Source of the DNA: Psychromicrobium silvestre
GTDB taxonomy: Bacteria > Actinomycetota > Actinomycetes > Actinomycetales > Micrococcaceae
Direction: 5' to 3'
NCBI RefSeq assembly: GCF_013408295.1
Contig: NZ_JACBYQ010000002.1
Location: forward strand, 1,054,001-1,118,000
Length of the DNA stretch: 64,000 nt
The notes beneath the pieces are model-generated. The model was not told the origin of the DNA. It did no database searches and saw only the letters and a list, made by a program, of their open reading frames with translations. How positions within the stretch are numbered: the first letter of the stretch is position 1; the number at the start of each line of letters is the position of its first letter. Positions 9,301-16,335 of the stretch are shown here, piece after piece. The translations under genes were made by a program, and so were the position numbers.

Positions 9301-9429
9301 CTTTCTGTGCAGGCAACCGATCTGCTGGAGGAAGCGATCGAGGCTCCCACTGGGGTGGTTTTGGGCAGCGATTCGGTCGAGCTTATGCTGCGGCCCTTCC
9401 AGCTGGTGACGCTGCGCTTCAAGCGCTGA
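6394..9429 (+). CDS. alpha-mannosidase, glycoside hydrolase family 38
   Basis: Protein of 1011 residues from the GTG at 6394, chosen because AGGAGA sits 4 nt upstream; the frame is open 18 bases further. The GH38 catalytic domain carries the zinc-binding HAHID motif (H265, D269) with 'SAWLWPVRETIRKCARTF' and 'GGMWVESDTNMPG'. The nucleophile loop is 'WLPDSFGYSG' with D379. A middle three-helix domain (GTYTSQANTKKGNRRSEHLLREAE) and C-terminal beta-sandwich domains follow. It hydrolyses terminal alpha-mannose residues, keeping the anomeric configuration. There is no signal peptide, so it acts in the cytoplasm, probably on imported mannosides or N-glycan fragments. No sugar transporter is next to it; it stands as a single gene. 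Confidence 0.92.
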   Translation: MHDDRRLTEARLDRFVRERLDRALYRKSLPLTVTAWDVPDEPVPFAEAIGQDYQAVQQGESWGAPWSTKWLHVTGEVPATFGEPGGRIEVVAELGYSNEMPGFQCEGIAWRKDGSIAKALSPLNKYVSLEQLSGSEEPDRSIDFYIEAAANPDVAQGWTFQPNPIGDKATAGSEPLYKLGSIAIAELDETVWELKQDIWTLSGLMHELPMELPRRHEILRALERMLDVMDPDDVAGTAQAGREALVQVLSQPAYASAHRVVATGHAHIDSAWLWPVRETIRKCARTFSNVIALMDEHPDFVFSCSSAQQLSWIKEFYPELFERIKVKVAAGQFVPVGGMWVESDTNMPGSEAMARQFLEGKSFFRREFGVDCKEAWLPDSFGYSGALPQIVASAGIDYFLTQKISWNQVNVMPHHTFLWEGIDGSRVFTHFPPVDTYNSELSGRELAHAQSNYREKGNSNISLVPFGWGDGGGGPTREMVAAAHRTAALEGSPAVQLGSAKSFFEQAQAEYPAPPVWLGEMYLELHRGTYTSQANTKKGNRRSEHLLREAELWAATATVRKGALYPAAELKRLWQLVLLQQFHDILPGSSIAWVHQDAERNYAAIATELEAIITASMKVLVGEGDTVLSFNATPHERSGVPALAAAPEVTSDSPVQVTEVNGGYVLDNAIVRAVIDGNGQITSLMDYATGREAIAPGGVGNRLELHRDTPNAWDAWDIDEFYRRNVTDCTEAHSVTLERAGWDAVVVVERLIGASPLTQRISLAAGSPSLSIVNQIDWQESQKLLKLGFELDVRADRSASETQFGHVFRPTHTNTSWEAAKFEICAHRWIHVGEAGYGVAVSNGSSYGHDVTRAVRDSDGGTTTSVRLSLLRAPKSPDPHSDQGEHELTVTIRPGAAIADAVEEGYRTNLAPRTIAGAEPVEPLFSVFNAALVIEAVKLAEDGSGDLIVRLYESLGERSTGLLKACFPVLSVQATDLLEEAIEAPTGVVLGSDSVELMLRPFQLVTLRFKR

Positions 9430-9624
9430 CTCAGACATTCACAAAGCCCTCGGGTATTCGCCTTCGCCTGAACCGACAGACTTCCCGGGTGTCCCAACTC
9501 GATAGCTTATTGCAAAAATATTGCTTTTGGACGCTGCTGGCTGGTTCTACTCCCGCTGGTGGGCCATACTTTGTTATCTGGGGTGGCCCAAGTGCTGCTA
9601 GTGGTTGTGACGCCGGGGGGCGCA
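9430..9624. other. upstream region of the membrane-anchored sigma factor
   Basis: Contains a tandem ATTGCAAAA/ATATTGC motif (about 9508-9526), a local AT-rich patch and an inverted repeat TGGGCCA/TGGCCCA (about 9557-9590) just before the coding region. It probably holds the promoter of the sigma gene and the terminator of the mannosidase. No consensus -35/-10 pair was certain. Confidence 0.3.
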
Positions 9625-11031
9625 GTGGGACTAAGTGATGAAGAGCTGTTGGTTCGCGCGCGTGATGGCGAGGTCGAGGCCTTTGAGAAGTTATTTATCC
9701 GTCATCGACAGCAGGGCTATTGGATCGCGCGACGGTATTGCGGAAATAGCAGCGATGCCGATGATGTGCTCTCCGACGCCTTCACCTATGTTTTGGCACG
9801 GATTCAAGCGGGGGAAGGTCCTCGGGAGGCTTTTCGGCCCTATTTGCTGACCGCGGTTTCCAGGATCGCCCAGCGGTACAACCTGGTAAATAATCGGACC
9901 ACACCTACCGATGATTTGTCCGTCATCGATACGGAAACCATCGATGACAATCGGGTTATTCGCCAGGCTGAGACCGAGTTGGTGGCGAAGTCCTTCACCG
10001 ATTTGCCGCCACGCTGGCGATCCGTGTTGTGGCTGTCCGAGGTTGACGGTCTTAAGCCGCGGGAGGTGGCGCCCTTTCTCGGGATAAAAGCCAACGCGGT
10101 CTCGGTGCTGTTGAATCGGGCAAAGCGTGGCCTCCGGGAAAACTTCATCGATAACTACGTTGCACGGCAGAACTTTCCGGAGTGTGAGAACTTCAAGAAT
10201 CAGGCCAAGTTATTAGTCCAGGCTGGCATGAGCGCAAAGGACAACGAGGAGTTACGCGCCCACGCTGCAGAGTGTCATTGGTGTAATGGGCTGTTGGGCT
10301 ATCTTGATGACACCAAGATCGGCATGCGCGGCGTGGTTTTCCCTGCCGTGACGGGCTTGGCTTTCCTGCTTCCTTCCGAAGACCACAGCACCCGCGTCGC
10401 GGCTATTGTGGGCAGACGATCGTGGCAGGTGCTGGCAATCGCTGCGGGCTCGGTGTTACTGCTGTGCATCGGGCTGATCATTTGGCAACTGACCTTGCCT
10501 GAGCCCAATGTATCCGCCGCGCCGCCCGATGACCCCAATGGGGTGGCTCTGCAATCTGCGTCTCCCACTGCTTCGGGAGCCCAATCGCCGATGGGCTCGA
10601 CCTCGGCTAGTCCGAGTTCCTCATCGTCGGGGACCTCAACTGCTTCGCCGACCTCCTCGGTGTTTGCGCCGTCGAAATTGCTGCCGTATACCGGCGTGAC
10701 GGTCTCAGGGACCGGAGTTGGTTCAACCAGGCGCGTTCTGCTGGGCTTTCAACTTACGGCAGGAACTGTACCGGGCACGACGACGATGACCATCACGGTG
10801 AAAGGTCCGTATCAGCTCAGTGGTGGTGTTCCTGCGGCACCCGGATGGAAATGCGTCGGGACCGGGGCCGTTGGACAGTGGAAGTGCCAATCCACCTCGA
10901 GTGCCAGCGAGGGCAGGATCGGCTTCGTGCTTGTGCAAGGCTCGGGGCAGGGGGATGGAAGCATCGAATATCTGATGCAGTCCGCCTCTGCTGGCCAAAT
11001 TCAAGGCATAGTTCCGCTCACCGACCGCTAG
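9625..11031 (+). CDS. membrane-anchored ECF-like sigma factor with zinc-finger and secreted C-terminal domain
   Basis: Protein of 468 residues from the GTG at 9625 (G-rich stretch upstream, protein then begins GLSDEELLVRARDGEVEAFEKLF, the normal ECF start); the frame is open back to 9559. Seen in order: sigma region 2 (about 3-75, 'DADDVLSDAFTYVLARI'), sigma region 4 (about 120-170, 'LPPRWRSVLWLSEVDGLKPREVAPFLGI'), and an anti-sigma-type zinc motif H213-x3-C217-x2-C220. One transmembrane helix follows (about 267-289), then a Ser/Pro/Thr-rich linker and a beta-rich external domain with two cysteines. Known: ECF groups with such fused C-terminal anchors exist in Actinobacteria and are thought to be held inactive at the membrane. 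The external domain has LPYTG at residues 353-357. It is followed by a surface protein and a sortase, its likely targets. Confidence 0.85.
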   Translation: MGLSDEELLVRARDGEVEAFEKLFIRHRQQGYWIARRYCGNSSDADDVLSDAFTYVLARIQAGEGPREAFRPYLLTAVSRIAQRYNLVNNRTTPTDDLSVIDTETIDDNRVIRQAETELVAKSFTDLPPRWRSVLWLSEVDGLKPREVAPFLGIKANAVSVLLNRAKRGLRENFIDNYVARQNFPECENFKNQAKLLVQAGMSAKDNEELRAHAAECHWCNGLLGYLDDTKIGMRGVVFPAVTGLAFLLPSEDHSTRVAAIVGRRSWQVLAIAAGSVLLLCIGLIIWQLTLPEPNVSAAPPDDPNGVALQSASPTASGAQSPMGSTSASPSSSSSGTSTASPTSSVFAPSKLLPYTGVTVSGTGVGSTRRVLLGFQLTAGTVPGTTTMTITVKGPYQLSGGVPAAPGWKCVGTGAVGQWKCQSTSSASEGRIGFVLVQGSGQGDGSIEYLMQSASAGQIQGIVPLTDR

Positions 11032-11134
11032 CACCTTGGCGGCGCGTAACGATTTCTGATCTCAAAGTACTTATATGAGTTAGGGCGTCTTGATCAGGGA
11101 CGCTGCATCATGTTGGTCCAAAAGGGGAACTTTA

Positions 11135-12943
11135 ATGAAATCACCGTCAATCCGGGGACGATTCCTGGCAATCGCCACGACCGGATTACTCGTTACTTCC
11201 GCGGCTGTTGCCGCGATTACAGCCGCACCGGCGAACGCCGCCTCCTTGGACAGCACGTCTCCCGTGACAGCCGTCACCTTGGAGTCACCTTACGGGGGAA
11301 CCCCCTCACGACAAGGTCCGGTGGTCAGCATCAAGGCTGGCTTCGATATTATGCTGCCTAATCCTGGCGATACGTTCACGGTGAAGGTCCCGGCTGAGTT
11401 CACGGCATTGATCGGCAAAGCCGGCAATGTTTTGCTTTCCGATGGGACCGTTGTTGGCACGGTCGCTCTTGATTCCGCCGATGCTTCGGGTAGCACCGCG
11501 ATCATTACTCTTGGTGCGGTGGTGGCGAACTACACCGAGCTCAAGGGTGACCTGCATTTCGGGGCCACTTTTAAGGATCCCTCGACCATCCCGGTAGCTG
11601 GTATGGCCTATAGCGGCACGGTTCAGGCTGGGAGTAGAAGCTTCCCTGTAAGCATCCCGTTCACTGCGTCCGGAAACCTCTCGAACTTCACGTATGGAAA
11701 CTACTGGACTACACCGGTGGGGGATAACGGTGGTAGCCAGTCGAACGCTTTTGTAGCGAACACCACGGCTACCTACAACGCCGCTGACTCCTTGAACAAT
11801 TCGATGATCTTCGATATCGTCTCGAAAACTACCCCTGATCAGTTGTCCGGGTTGATAGGCTCCGGTGGCATCGGGACCGTCCCTTCACATGGCGGGATTA
11901 CTGGTGATTGCACGAGCATCAAGGTGTACTCGCTGCCTGCTCTCGTTCCAAATCCGACTTTTCCGATTACGAATGGAACCCCGCTCACTGTGGGGACGGA
12001 CTACACGATTGACTGTAACGCGCAAAGCCCGGCCGGTACGCCTTCGGGAACTCTCGATGCCTTCAGGATCAATATCTTGCACCCCGTGAATGGCCAAAGC
12101 TATGGGGTAACCGCAACCTTCGCGACGGCTGGGCGTGGCAGCGCGCTCCCGGTTTTGAGCAGCACGGGTCCTGGCTACTACTACTTCACTGGTTCGCTGA
12201 TCTACGACGGCCGTCTGCTGACTGACCCGGCTAATTCGAAGAAATACACTCATGCTGGTGGTAACGCCGGTATTAACATCGTTGATCCTGTTGGTGCAGC
12301 GACGGCTGTTGTTGCAACACCCGGTTTGACCGTGACGAAGACCGCTGATCCCGCAAACGCTAAGGTCAAGCCCGGCCAGAAGATCAATTACACGATCACG
12401 GCGAAGAACACCGGAAACATTGATCTGAGCACGGCTACGATTACCGATGATCTCAGCGGGGTGCTCGGGGCAGCAACCGTCGATGCGGGGTCTATCGCGG
12501 CTAGTGCGGGAACCGCCACACTTAGCGGTGGCAAGCTGAGCTGGACCGGTCCTGTTGCCGTGGGAGCAACGGTCACTATTAGCTATAGCGTCACGGTAAA
12601 TCAGAACGCGAGTAACGGTGCGACCGTGAAAAACCAGGTCTCCGGCCAAGGTGCCGGTGTGCGTGGCGGTTCGAGTAAGGCTCCGTCGGTCAGCACCAGC
12701 AATATCGTGAGTGCACCGGCGACCCCTCCTGTGGTGACGCCGTCGCAGGAGCCAAGCACTACCCCTGCGATCGTACCTCAAGGTAATACTGACGAAGCTC
12801 AGCCGATGGTCGACGCGGGCACCGTTGGGCAAAGCACTAGCCCGAACCCCTGGATCGTCGGCGGCGGTATCGTCGGCGTGATCCTCGCCCTCCTTGGTCT
12901 AGCCCTGGCTGCCGCGAAGCTCCGCACCCGGCGCCAGCACTAA
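11135..12943 (+). CDS. secreted cell-surface protein with DUF11 domain and C-terminal membrane anchor
   Basis: Protein of 602 residues from the ATG at 11135, which has AAAGGGGAA upstream. A Sec signal peptide is clear: KSPSIRGR, then a hydrophobic stretch, then cleavage near ANA-AS. Residues about 35-390 are Thr/Ser/Gly-rich beta-sandwich sequence resembling Gram-positive adhesin Ig-like domains. A DUF11 repeat is at about 397-500 ('LTVTKTADPANAKVKPGQ'). A Pro/Thr-rich stalk is followed by a transmembrane helix (about 571-593) and a basic tail KLRTRRQH. That end looks like a sortase substrate, but no LPxTG or LAxTG motif precedes the helix, so it may simply stay membrane-anchored. It lies between the sigma factor and the sortase, suggesting a regulated surface structure. 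Ligand unknown. Confidence 0.8.
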   Translation: MKSPSIRGRFLAIATTGLLVTSAAVAAITAAPANAASLDSTSPVTAVTLESPYGGTPSRQGPVVSIKAGFDIMLPNPGDTFTVKVPAEFTALIGKAGNVLLSDGTVVGTVALDSADASGSTAIITLGAVVANYTELKGDLHFGATFKDPSTIPVAGMAYSGTVQAGSRSFPVSIPFTASGNLSNFTYGNYWTTPVGDNGGSQSNAFVANTTATYNAADSLNNSMIFDIVSKTTPDQLSGLIGSGGIGTVPSHGGITGDCTSIKVYSLPALVPNPTFPITNGTPLTVGTDYTIDCNAQSPAGTPSGTLDAFRINILHPVNGQSYGVTATFATAGRGSALPVLSSTGPGYYYFTGSLIYDGRLLTDPANSKKYTHAGGNAGINIVDPVGAATAVVATPGLTVTKTADPANAKVKPGQKINYTITAKNTGNIDLSTATITDDLSGVLGAATVDAGSIAASAGTATLSGGKLSWTGPVAVGATVTISYSVTVNQNASNGATVKNQVSGQGAGVRGGSSKAPSVSTSNIVSAPATPPVVTPSQEPSTTPAIVPQGNTDEAQPMVDAGTVGQSTSPNPWIVGGGIVGVILALLGLALAAAKLRTRRQH

Positions 12944-12991
12944 CCAAAAACCGCCGTTCTAGCGATTTTCCACTCCGAGCTAGGACGGACA

Positions 12992-13063
12992 ACCGCGGAA
13001 GCGTAGTAGGAGAAGACCTGTCCCCTATGCAGTTTCTCCTGTCCCCTGATCAGCTTCCGCGGT
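12992..13063. repeat. 11-bp inverted repeat with 50-base loop between surface gene and sortase
   Basis: ACCGCGGAAGC (12992-13002) is matched exactly by GCTTCCGCGGT (13053-13063). Inside the loop the sequence CCTGTCCCCT occurs twice (13017-13026 and 13038-13047). There is no T-tract after the stem, so it is not a standard terminator. It could be an attenuator, an RNA stability element or a protein site. Confidence 0.6.
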
Positions 13064-13067
13064 AATC

Positions 13068-13118
13068 GTGGAGGGGGTAGCCTAGTTTCCCCCCAAGCAA
13101 CGAACCTACCCCCTCCAC
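13068..13118. repeat. 13-bp perfect inverted repeat just upstream of the sortase gene
   Basis: GTGGAGGGGGTAG (13068-13080) is the exact reverse complement of CTACCCCCTCCAC (13106-13118), with a 25-base loop. The stem ends 23 bases before the sortase ATG, within its leader if the gene is co-transcribed. A 12-codon open frame (ATG at 13129) lies between stem and sortase. The stem would be very stable because of five G-C pairs in a row. The function is not known. Confidence 0.6.
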
Positions 13119-13141
13119 ACTCACCGCTATGAAAGCAAGAC

Positions 13142-13822
13142 ATGTCACAAATCATCACCGCAAGTGAAAACGAAGCACGGCTCAGGAAGCCCCGAGTAGG
13201 GTTCAAAATCATCATTGCCGCCTGCGTCGTTCTCATGATTGCCAGCGCGGTGCTGCTTGTCGCTGGACTACACGGCTTTGCCGGTACTACGGAGTACGCG
13301 CCGGCGCCAGCCCTTTCCGCGCCGTTCAACGCCTCCGAACCAGATCAGTTCGAGGGCGATACCACCGCACCAAAGCTGCCAGCCATGACGCTGGCTATTC
13401 CGGCGGTTGGCTTGGAAATCCCGCTGGTTTTAGCCGGTACCAATGTCCAAGGTGGGCTAGATATTCCCGAATCAACCCACGCAGCCATCTACGATAAGGC
13501 TGCCGCGCTGAAGGCGACTCAGGGCTCAACGCTCATTGCCGGGCACGTCAACTTTGCTAACGCTGCCCCCGCCCCGATGGCCGATATCGCCAAGATCACC
13601 AAGGGAACCCCGATCTTCGTAAGCGATGAAAAGGGCACGGTACAGCGTTTTAAAGCCATAGCTGCCACCGAATACACCAAGAAAAAACTGCCCGATGCTT
13701 TCTTCTCAGCCAAGGGCGCCAGGCAGCTTGTGCTCCTCACCTGCGGCGGGCCCATCGGTGAGCTTGAAGGCAAACTCAGCTACCTGAATAACACCGCTAT
13801 CACCGCGCTTCCCTGGCCCTAA
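13142..13822 (+). CDS. class E/F-like sortase
   Basis: Protein of 226 residues. An N-terminal transmembrane anchor (about 22-45) is followed by the sortase beta-barrel: 'LAIPAVGLEIPLVLAG', catalytic histidine H135 in 'LIAGHVNFA', and catalytic cysteine C201 in 'LVLLTCGG'. Known: sortases cut LPxTG-type signals and link surface proteins to the cell wall, using His, Cys and Arg. The arginine usually sits in a 'Y-R-D-N' strand just after the cysteine loop; here the aligned segment is Y214-L215-N-N, so the arginine seems missing. The gene follows the surface protein after two strong inverted repeats. Its substrate may be that protein or one elsewhere. Confidence 0.82.
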   Translation: MSQIITASENEARLRKPRVGFKIIIAACVVLMIASAVLLVAGLHGFAGTTEYAPAPALSAPFNASEPDQFEGDTTAPKLPAMTLAIPAVGLEIPLVLAGTNVQGGLDIPESTHAAIYDKAAALKATQGSTLIAGHVNFANAAPAPMADIAKITKGTPIFVSDEKGTVQRFKAIAATEYTKKKLPDAFFSAKGARQLVLLTCGGPIGELEGKLSYLNNTAITALPWP

Positions 13823-13867
13823 GCCAGCGCCGGACCACGGCTCGTCAAGAGGCACCCTCACCCGCAT

Positions 13868-14659
13868 TCAGTAGTTGTGCAATACCCGCTGCAAGAACTG
13901 TTGGGTGCGTGCTTCCTGCGGGGCGCTCAGCACCTCGGCGGCAGGCCCGCGTTCAACCACGACTCCGCCGTCCATGAAAACCACTTCATCAGCGGTCTGC
14001 CGCGCAAAAGCCAACTCGTGGGTGACCAGCACCATGGTCCAGCCCTCCTGAGCCAGCTCCTTGATTACCGTGAGCACATCGCCCACCAATTCGGGATCGA
14101 GAGCCGAGGTTGGCTCATCGAAAAGAAGTAGTTGCGGGCGTAAGGCTAGGGCTCGCACAATGCCGACTCGCTGCTGCTGACCACCGGAGAGTTCAAAGGG
14201 GTAGGAGTCCTTCTTCTCCAGCAGGCCGACCCTGGCCAATAAGGACTCTGCTTCGGTGGTGGCTTCGGCTCGCGGCCGCTTCTGCACCTGGACGGGCCCT
14301 TCAATCACGTTTTGTAGCACGGTCATATGGGGGAACAAGTTGTAGTGCTGAAAGACCATGGCGGAGCGGTCGCGGAGCTCGGCCACTTGCTTTTTGCTGA
14401 CCGAAGCGGAGAAGTCCAGGGTGGTGGCACCAATGGTGACCGAGCCGCCGTCGGGCGTTTCCAAACCGTTGAGCGACCTGAGCACCGTGGTCTTTCCGGA
14501 GCCGGAAGGGCCGATCAAGGCCACCACGGAACCGCGCCGGATCTGCAGGTCAATGCCCTTGAGTACCTCATTGTTGCCGAAGGCTTTTCGCAAGCCGGTA
14601 ACGTTGAGCACCACTTCTCCAGCGGGCTGTGTGGCTGCCAGGGGGTTAGTGTGCGACAT
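13868..14659 (-). CDS. amino-acid ABC transporter ATP-binding protein
   Basis: Protein of 263 residues in the polar-amino-acid uptake (GlnQ/HisP) family. Walker A is GPSGSGKTT, the signature is LSGGQQQRVGIVRAL, Walker B is LLLFDEPTSALD with the usual H-loop in 'VLVTHELAFARQTADEVVFMDGG'. It powers import through the permease encoded just upstream, with a 14-base overlap of coding regions. The cluster order is binding protein, permease, ATPase, all on the minus strand. The exact amino acid cannot be told from sequence; a polar or sulfur amino acid is likely. Confidence 0.93.
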   Translation of the reverse strand: MSHTNPLAATQPAGEVVLNVTGLRKAFGNNEVLKGIDLQIRRGSVVALIGPSGSGKTTVLRSLNGLETPDGGSVTIGATTLDFSASVSKKQVAELRDRSAMVFQHYNLFPHMTVLQNVIEGPVQVQKRPRAEATTEAESLLARVGLLEKKDSYPFELSGGQQQRVGIVRALALRPQLLLFDEPTSALDPELVGDVLTVIKELAQEGWTMVLVTHELAFARQTADEVVFMDGGVVVERGPAAEVLSAPQEARTQQFLQRVLHNY

Positions 14660-15305
14660 AGCGATCCAACCTCTTTTCGAGGATTGACTGGACGGTGGAG
14701 AGAATCAGGCAGATCAGCCAGTAGATGACTGCAGCCTCCAAGTAGAGCGTCATGAACTCGCCTCCCACCGCGGCGATCTGCTGAGCTTCACGGAACAGCT
14801 CGGAGACCAGAATTAAGGACGCCAGCGAGGTGTCCTTAACCAGTGAGATAAAGGTATTCGACAGCGGCGGCAGCGAGACCCTAGCGGCCTGCGGCAGGAT
14901 AATTCGGAGCAAGGACTGGGATCGCGACATGCCGAGCATGTGCCCGGCTTCCCACTGCCCCTTGGGCACGGAGAGAATGGCGGCCCGGATCACCTCGGCG
15001 GCATAGCCACCTACGTTGAGTGAAAGCGCGATAATGGCACTCGGCCAAGGCTCAAGCTTCACCCCCAGGCTGGGCAAGCCGTAAAAGATCACGAAGAGCT
15101 GCACCAGTAGCGGAGTGCCTCGGATCACTGAAACGTAGAACCGTCCGATTCCAGAGAGCACAATATTGTTGCTCAGCCGCATCAGTGCAATCAGCAAGGC
15201 GATGATCAATCCGAGCACGAAAGAAGCGACCGCGAGCGGAATGGTGGCTTGCACCGCGCCGAGTAGAAGGGGCCCGAGCGAGCTCCACACAAGATCCCAA
15301 GTCAT
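14646..15305 (-). CDS. amino-acid ABC transporter permease
   Basis: Protein of 219 residues with about five transmembrane helices and the His/Glu/Gln/Arg/opine-family permease fold ('AVASFVLGLIIALLIALMRLS', 'VIRGTPLLVQLFVIFYGLP'). The EAA-type loop that meets the ATPase is 'RAAILSVPKGQWEAGHMLGMSRSQSLLRIILPQA'. It forms the membrane channel, probably as a homodimer because only one permease gene is in the cluster. It sits between the binding-protein gene (25 bases upstream) and the ATPase gene (overlapping). Confidence 0.92.
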   Translation of the reverse strand: MTWDLVWSSLGPLLLGAVQATIPLAVASFVLGLIIALLIALMRLSNNIVLSGIGRFYVSVIRGTPLLVQLFVIFYGLPSLGVKLEPWPSAIIALSLNVGGYAAEVIRAAILSVPKGQWEAGHMLGMSRSQSLLRIILPQAARVSLPPLSNTFISLVKDTSLASLILVSELFREAQQIAAVGGEFMTLYLEAAVIYWLICLILSTVQSILEKRLDRYVAH

Positions 15306-15330
15306 GGTTCAGCCTAGCTTGACCGGCGGA

Positions 15331-16134
15331 TTACTTGGAAACGTCGGTGCCAAAGTACTTTTTCGAGATTTTGGCTAAGGTGCCATCGGCCGTCAGCTCG
15401 GCCAATGCCTTGTTGATTGCGGTGATCAAGGCGGTGGAACCCTTACGAGCGGTGATTGCGCTGAGCGACTTATCGGAGGTCTCCGCGGCGATCTTCAGTC
15501 CGGCGTTCGGGTTGTTCTTGACGAAATCCAGGTAGGTCAACTTATCGTTCACTGCGGCGTCTACACGGTCCTGCTGCAACAGTGCAACGGCCTGCGCCCA
15601 GCCCTCCACCGACTGCACATTGGCACCGCTCTGCTGAGCCAGTTTGTACCAATTACTGGTGAGTGACTGGGCAGTGGTCTTGCCCTTCAAATCGTCGAAG
15701 CTCTTGATCGAGGTATTGCTGTCCTTGGTCACAATCACCCCGGCTGAGACGGTGTAAGGAGTGGAGAAATCGTATTTCTTCTGGCGATCCGAATTAATTG
15801 AGATCTGATTGGCGATCACATCGAAGCGCTTGGCATCCAAGCCGGCGAAGATGCCATCAAACTGGGTCTCCTGGAAGGTTGCCTTGACTCCGAGTTTTCC
15901 GGCAATCGCCTGGGCGATTTCAACGTCGTAACCCGTGAGGCTCCCGGAGCCGCTCTCGTGGTAGCTGAAGGGCTTGTAGGTGCCCTCGGTGGCGATGACC
16001 AGTTCGCCTTTGCTGGTTACGTCACTGAGTGAGGTGTCGGTATTGCTGTCGCTGGAGGGGGTGCTGGAGCAGCCCGCAACAGCCAGGCCTAGGCTGAGGA
16101 GCAGGCCAACGGCCAGGAGTTTTCCGCGTTTCAT
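15331..16134 (-). CDS. amino-acid ABC transporter substrate-binding lipoprotein
   Basis: Protein of 267 residues from the ATG at 16134, which has AAAGAGGA upstream; the frame is open further. The N-terminus is a lipoprotein signal: MKRGK, a hydrophobic core, and lipobox AVAGC. The mature part is an SBP_bac_3 domain ('GELVIATEGTYKPFSYHE', 'GYDVEIAQAIAGKLGVKATFQETQFDGIFAGLDAKRFDVIANQI'), the ligand-binding fold for polar amino acids. The segment 'DFSTPYTVSAGVIVTKDS' is also family-typical, similar to cystine-binding and FliY-like proteins. It is tethered outside the membrane and feeds the permease encoded next. Confidence 0.93.
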   Translation of the reverse strand: MKRGKLLAVGLLLSLGLAVAGCSSTPSSDSNTDTSLSDVTSKGELVIATEGTYKPFSYHESGSGSLTGYDVEIAQAIAGKLGVKATFQETQFDGIFAGLDAKRFDVIANQISINSDRQKKYDFSTPYTVSAGVIVTKDSNTSIKSFDDLKGKTTAQSLTSNWYKLAQQSGANVQSVEGWAQAVALLQQDRVDAAVNDKLTYLDFVKNNPNAGLKIAAETSDKSLSAITARKGSTALITAINKALAELTADGTLAKISKKYFGTDVSK

Positions 16135-16335
16135 CAACAATCCTCTTTCCGGTGGCTCGGGGTGAGCCAATTGGTCCAGCATGCGACAGTATCAGGGCTA
16201 ACGTTGTGTGGGCGCGATTGTATTTCCTTAAATGACGTAATCCAGGCGAGGTTATTCGGAGCTGTGCAGGAACAAACCGTCGGTGCCGCGCGCTAACCTA
16301 CAGGTTGAGCTATCAAATGAGGAGATGGTGCTCGG

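Noticed and set aside
11885-12832. 315-codon minus-strand frame inside the surface protein gene
   Set aside because: The protein would be an Arg/Ser/His-rich mixture. The plus-strand DUF11 domain and signal peptide are clear.
13129-13167. 12-codon frame MKARHVTNHHRK upstream of and overlapping the sortase start
   Set aside because: It is too short and has no ribosome site. It could be a regulatory leader peptide, but nothing supports expression beyond its position.
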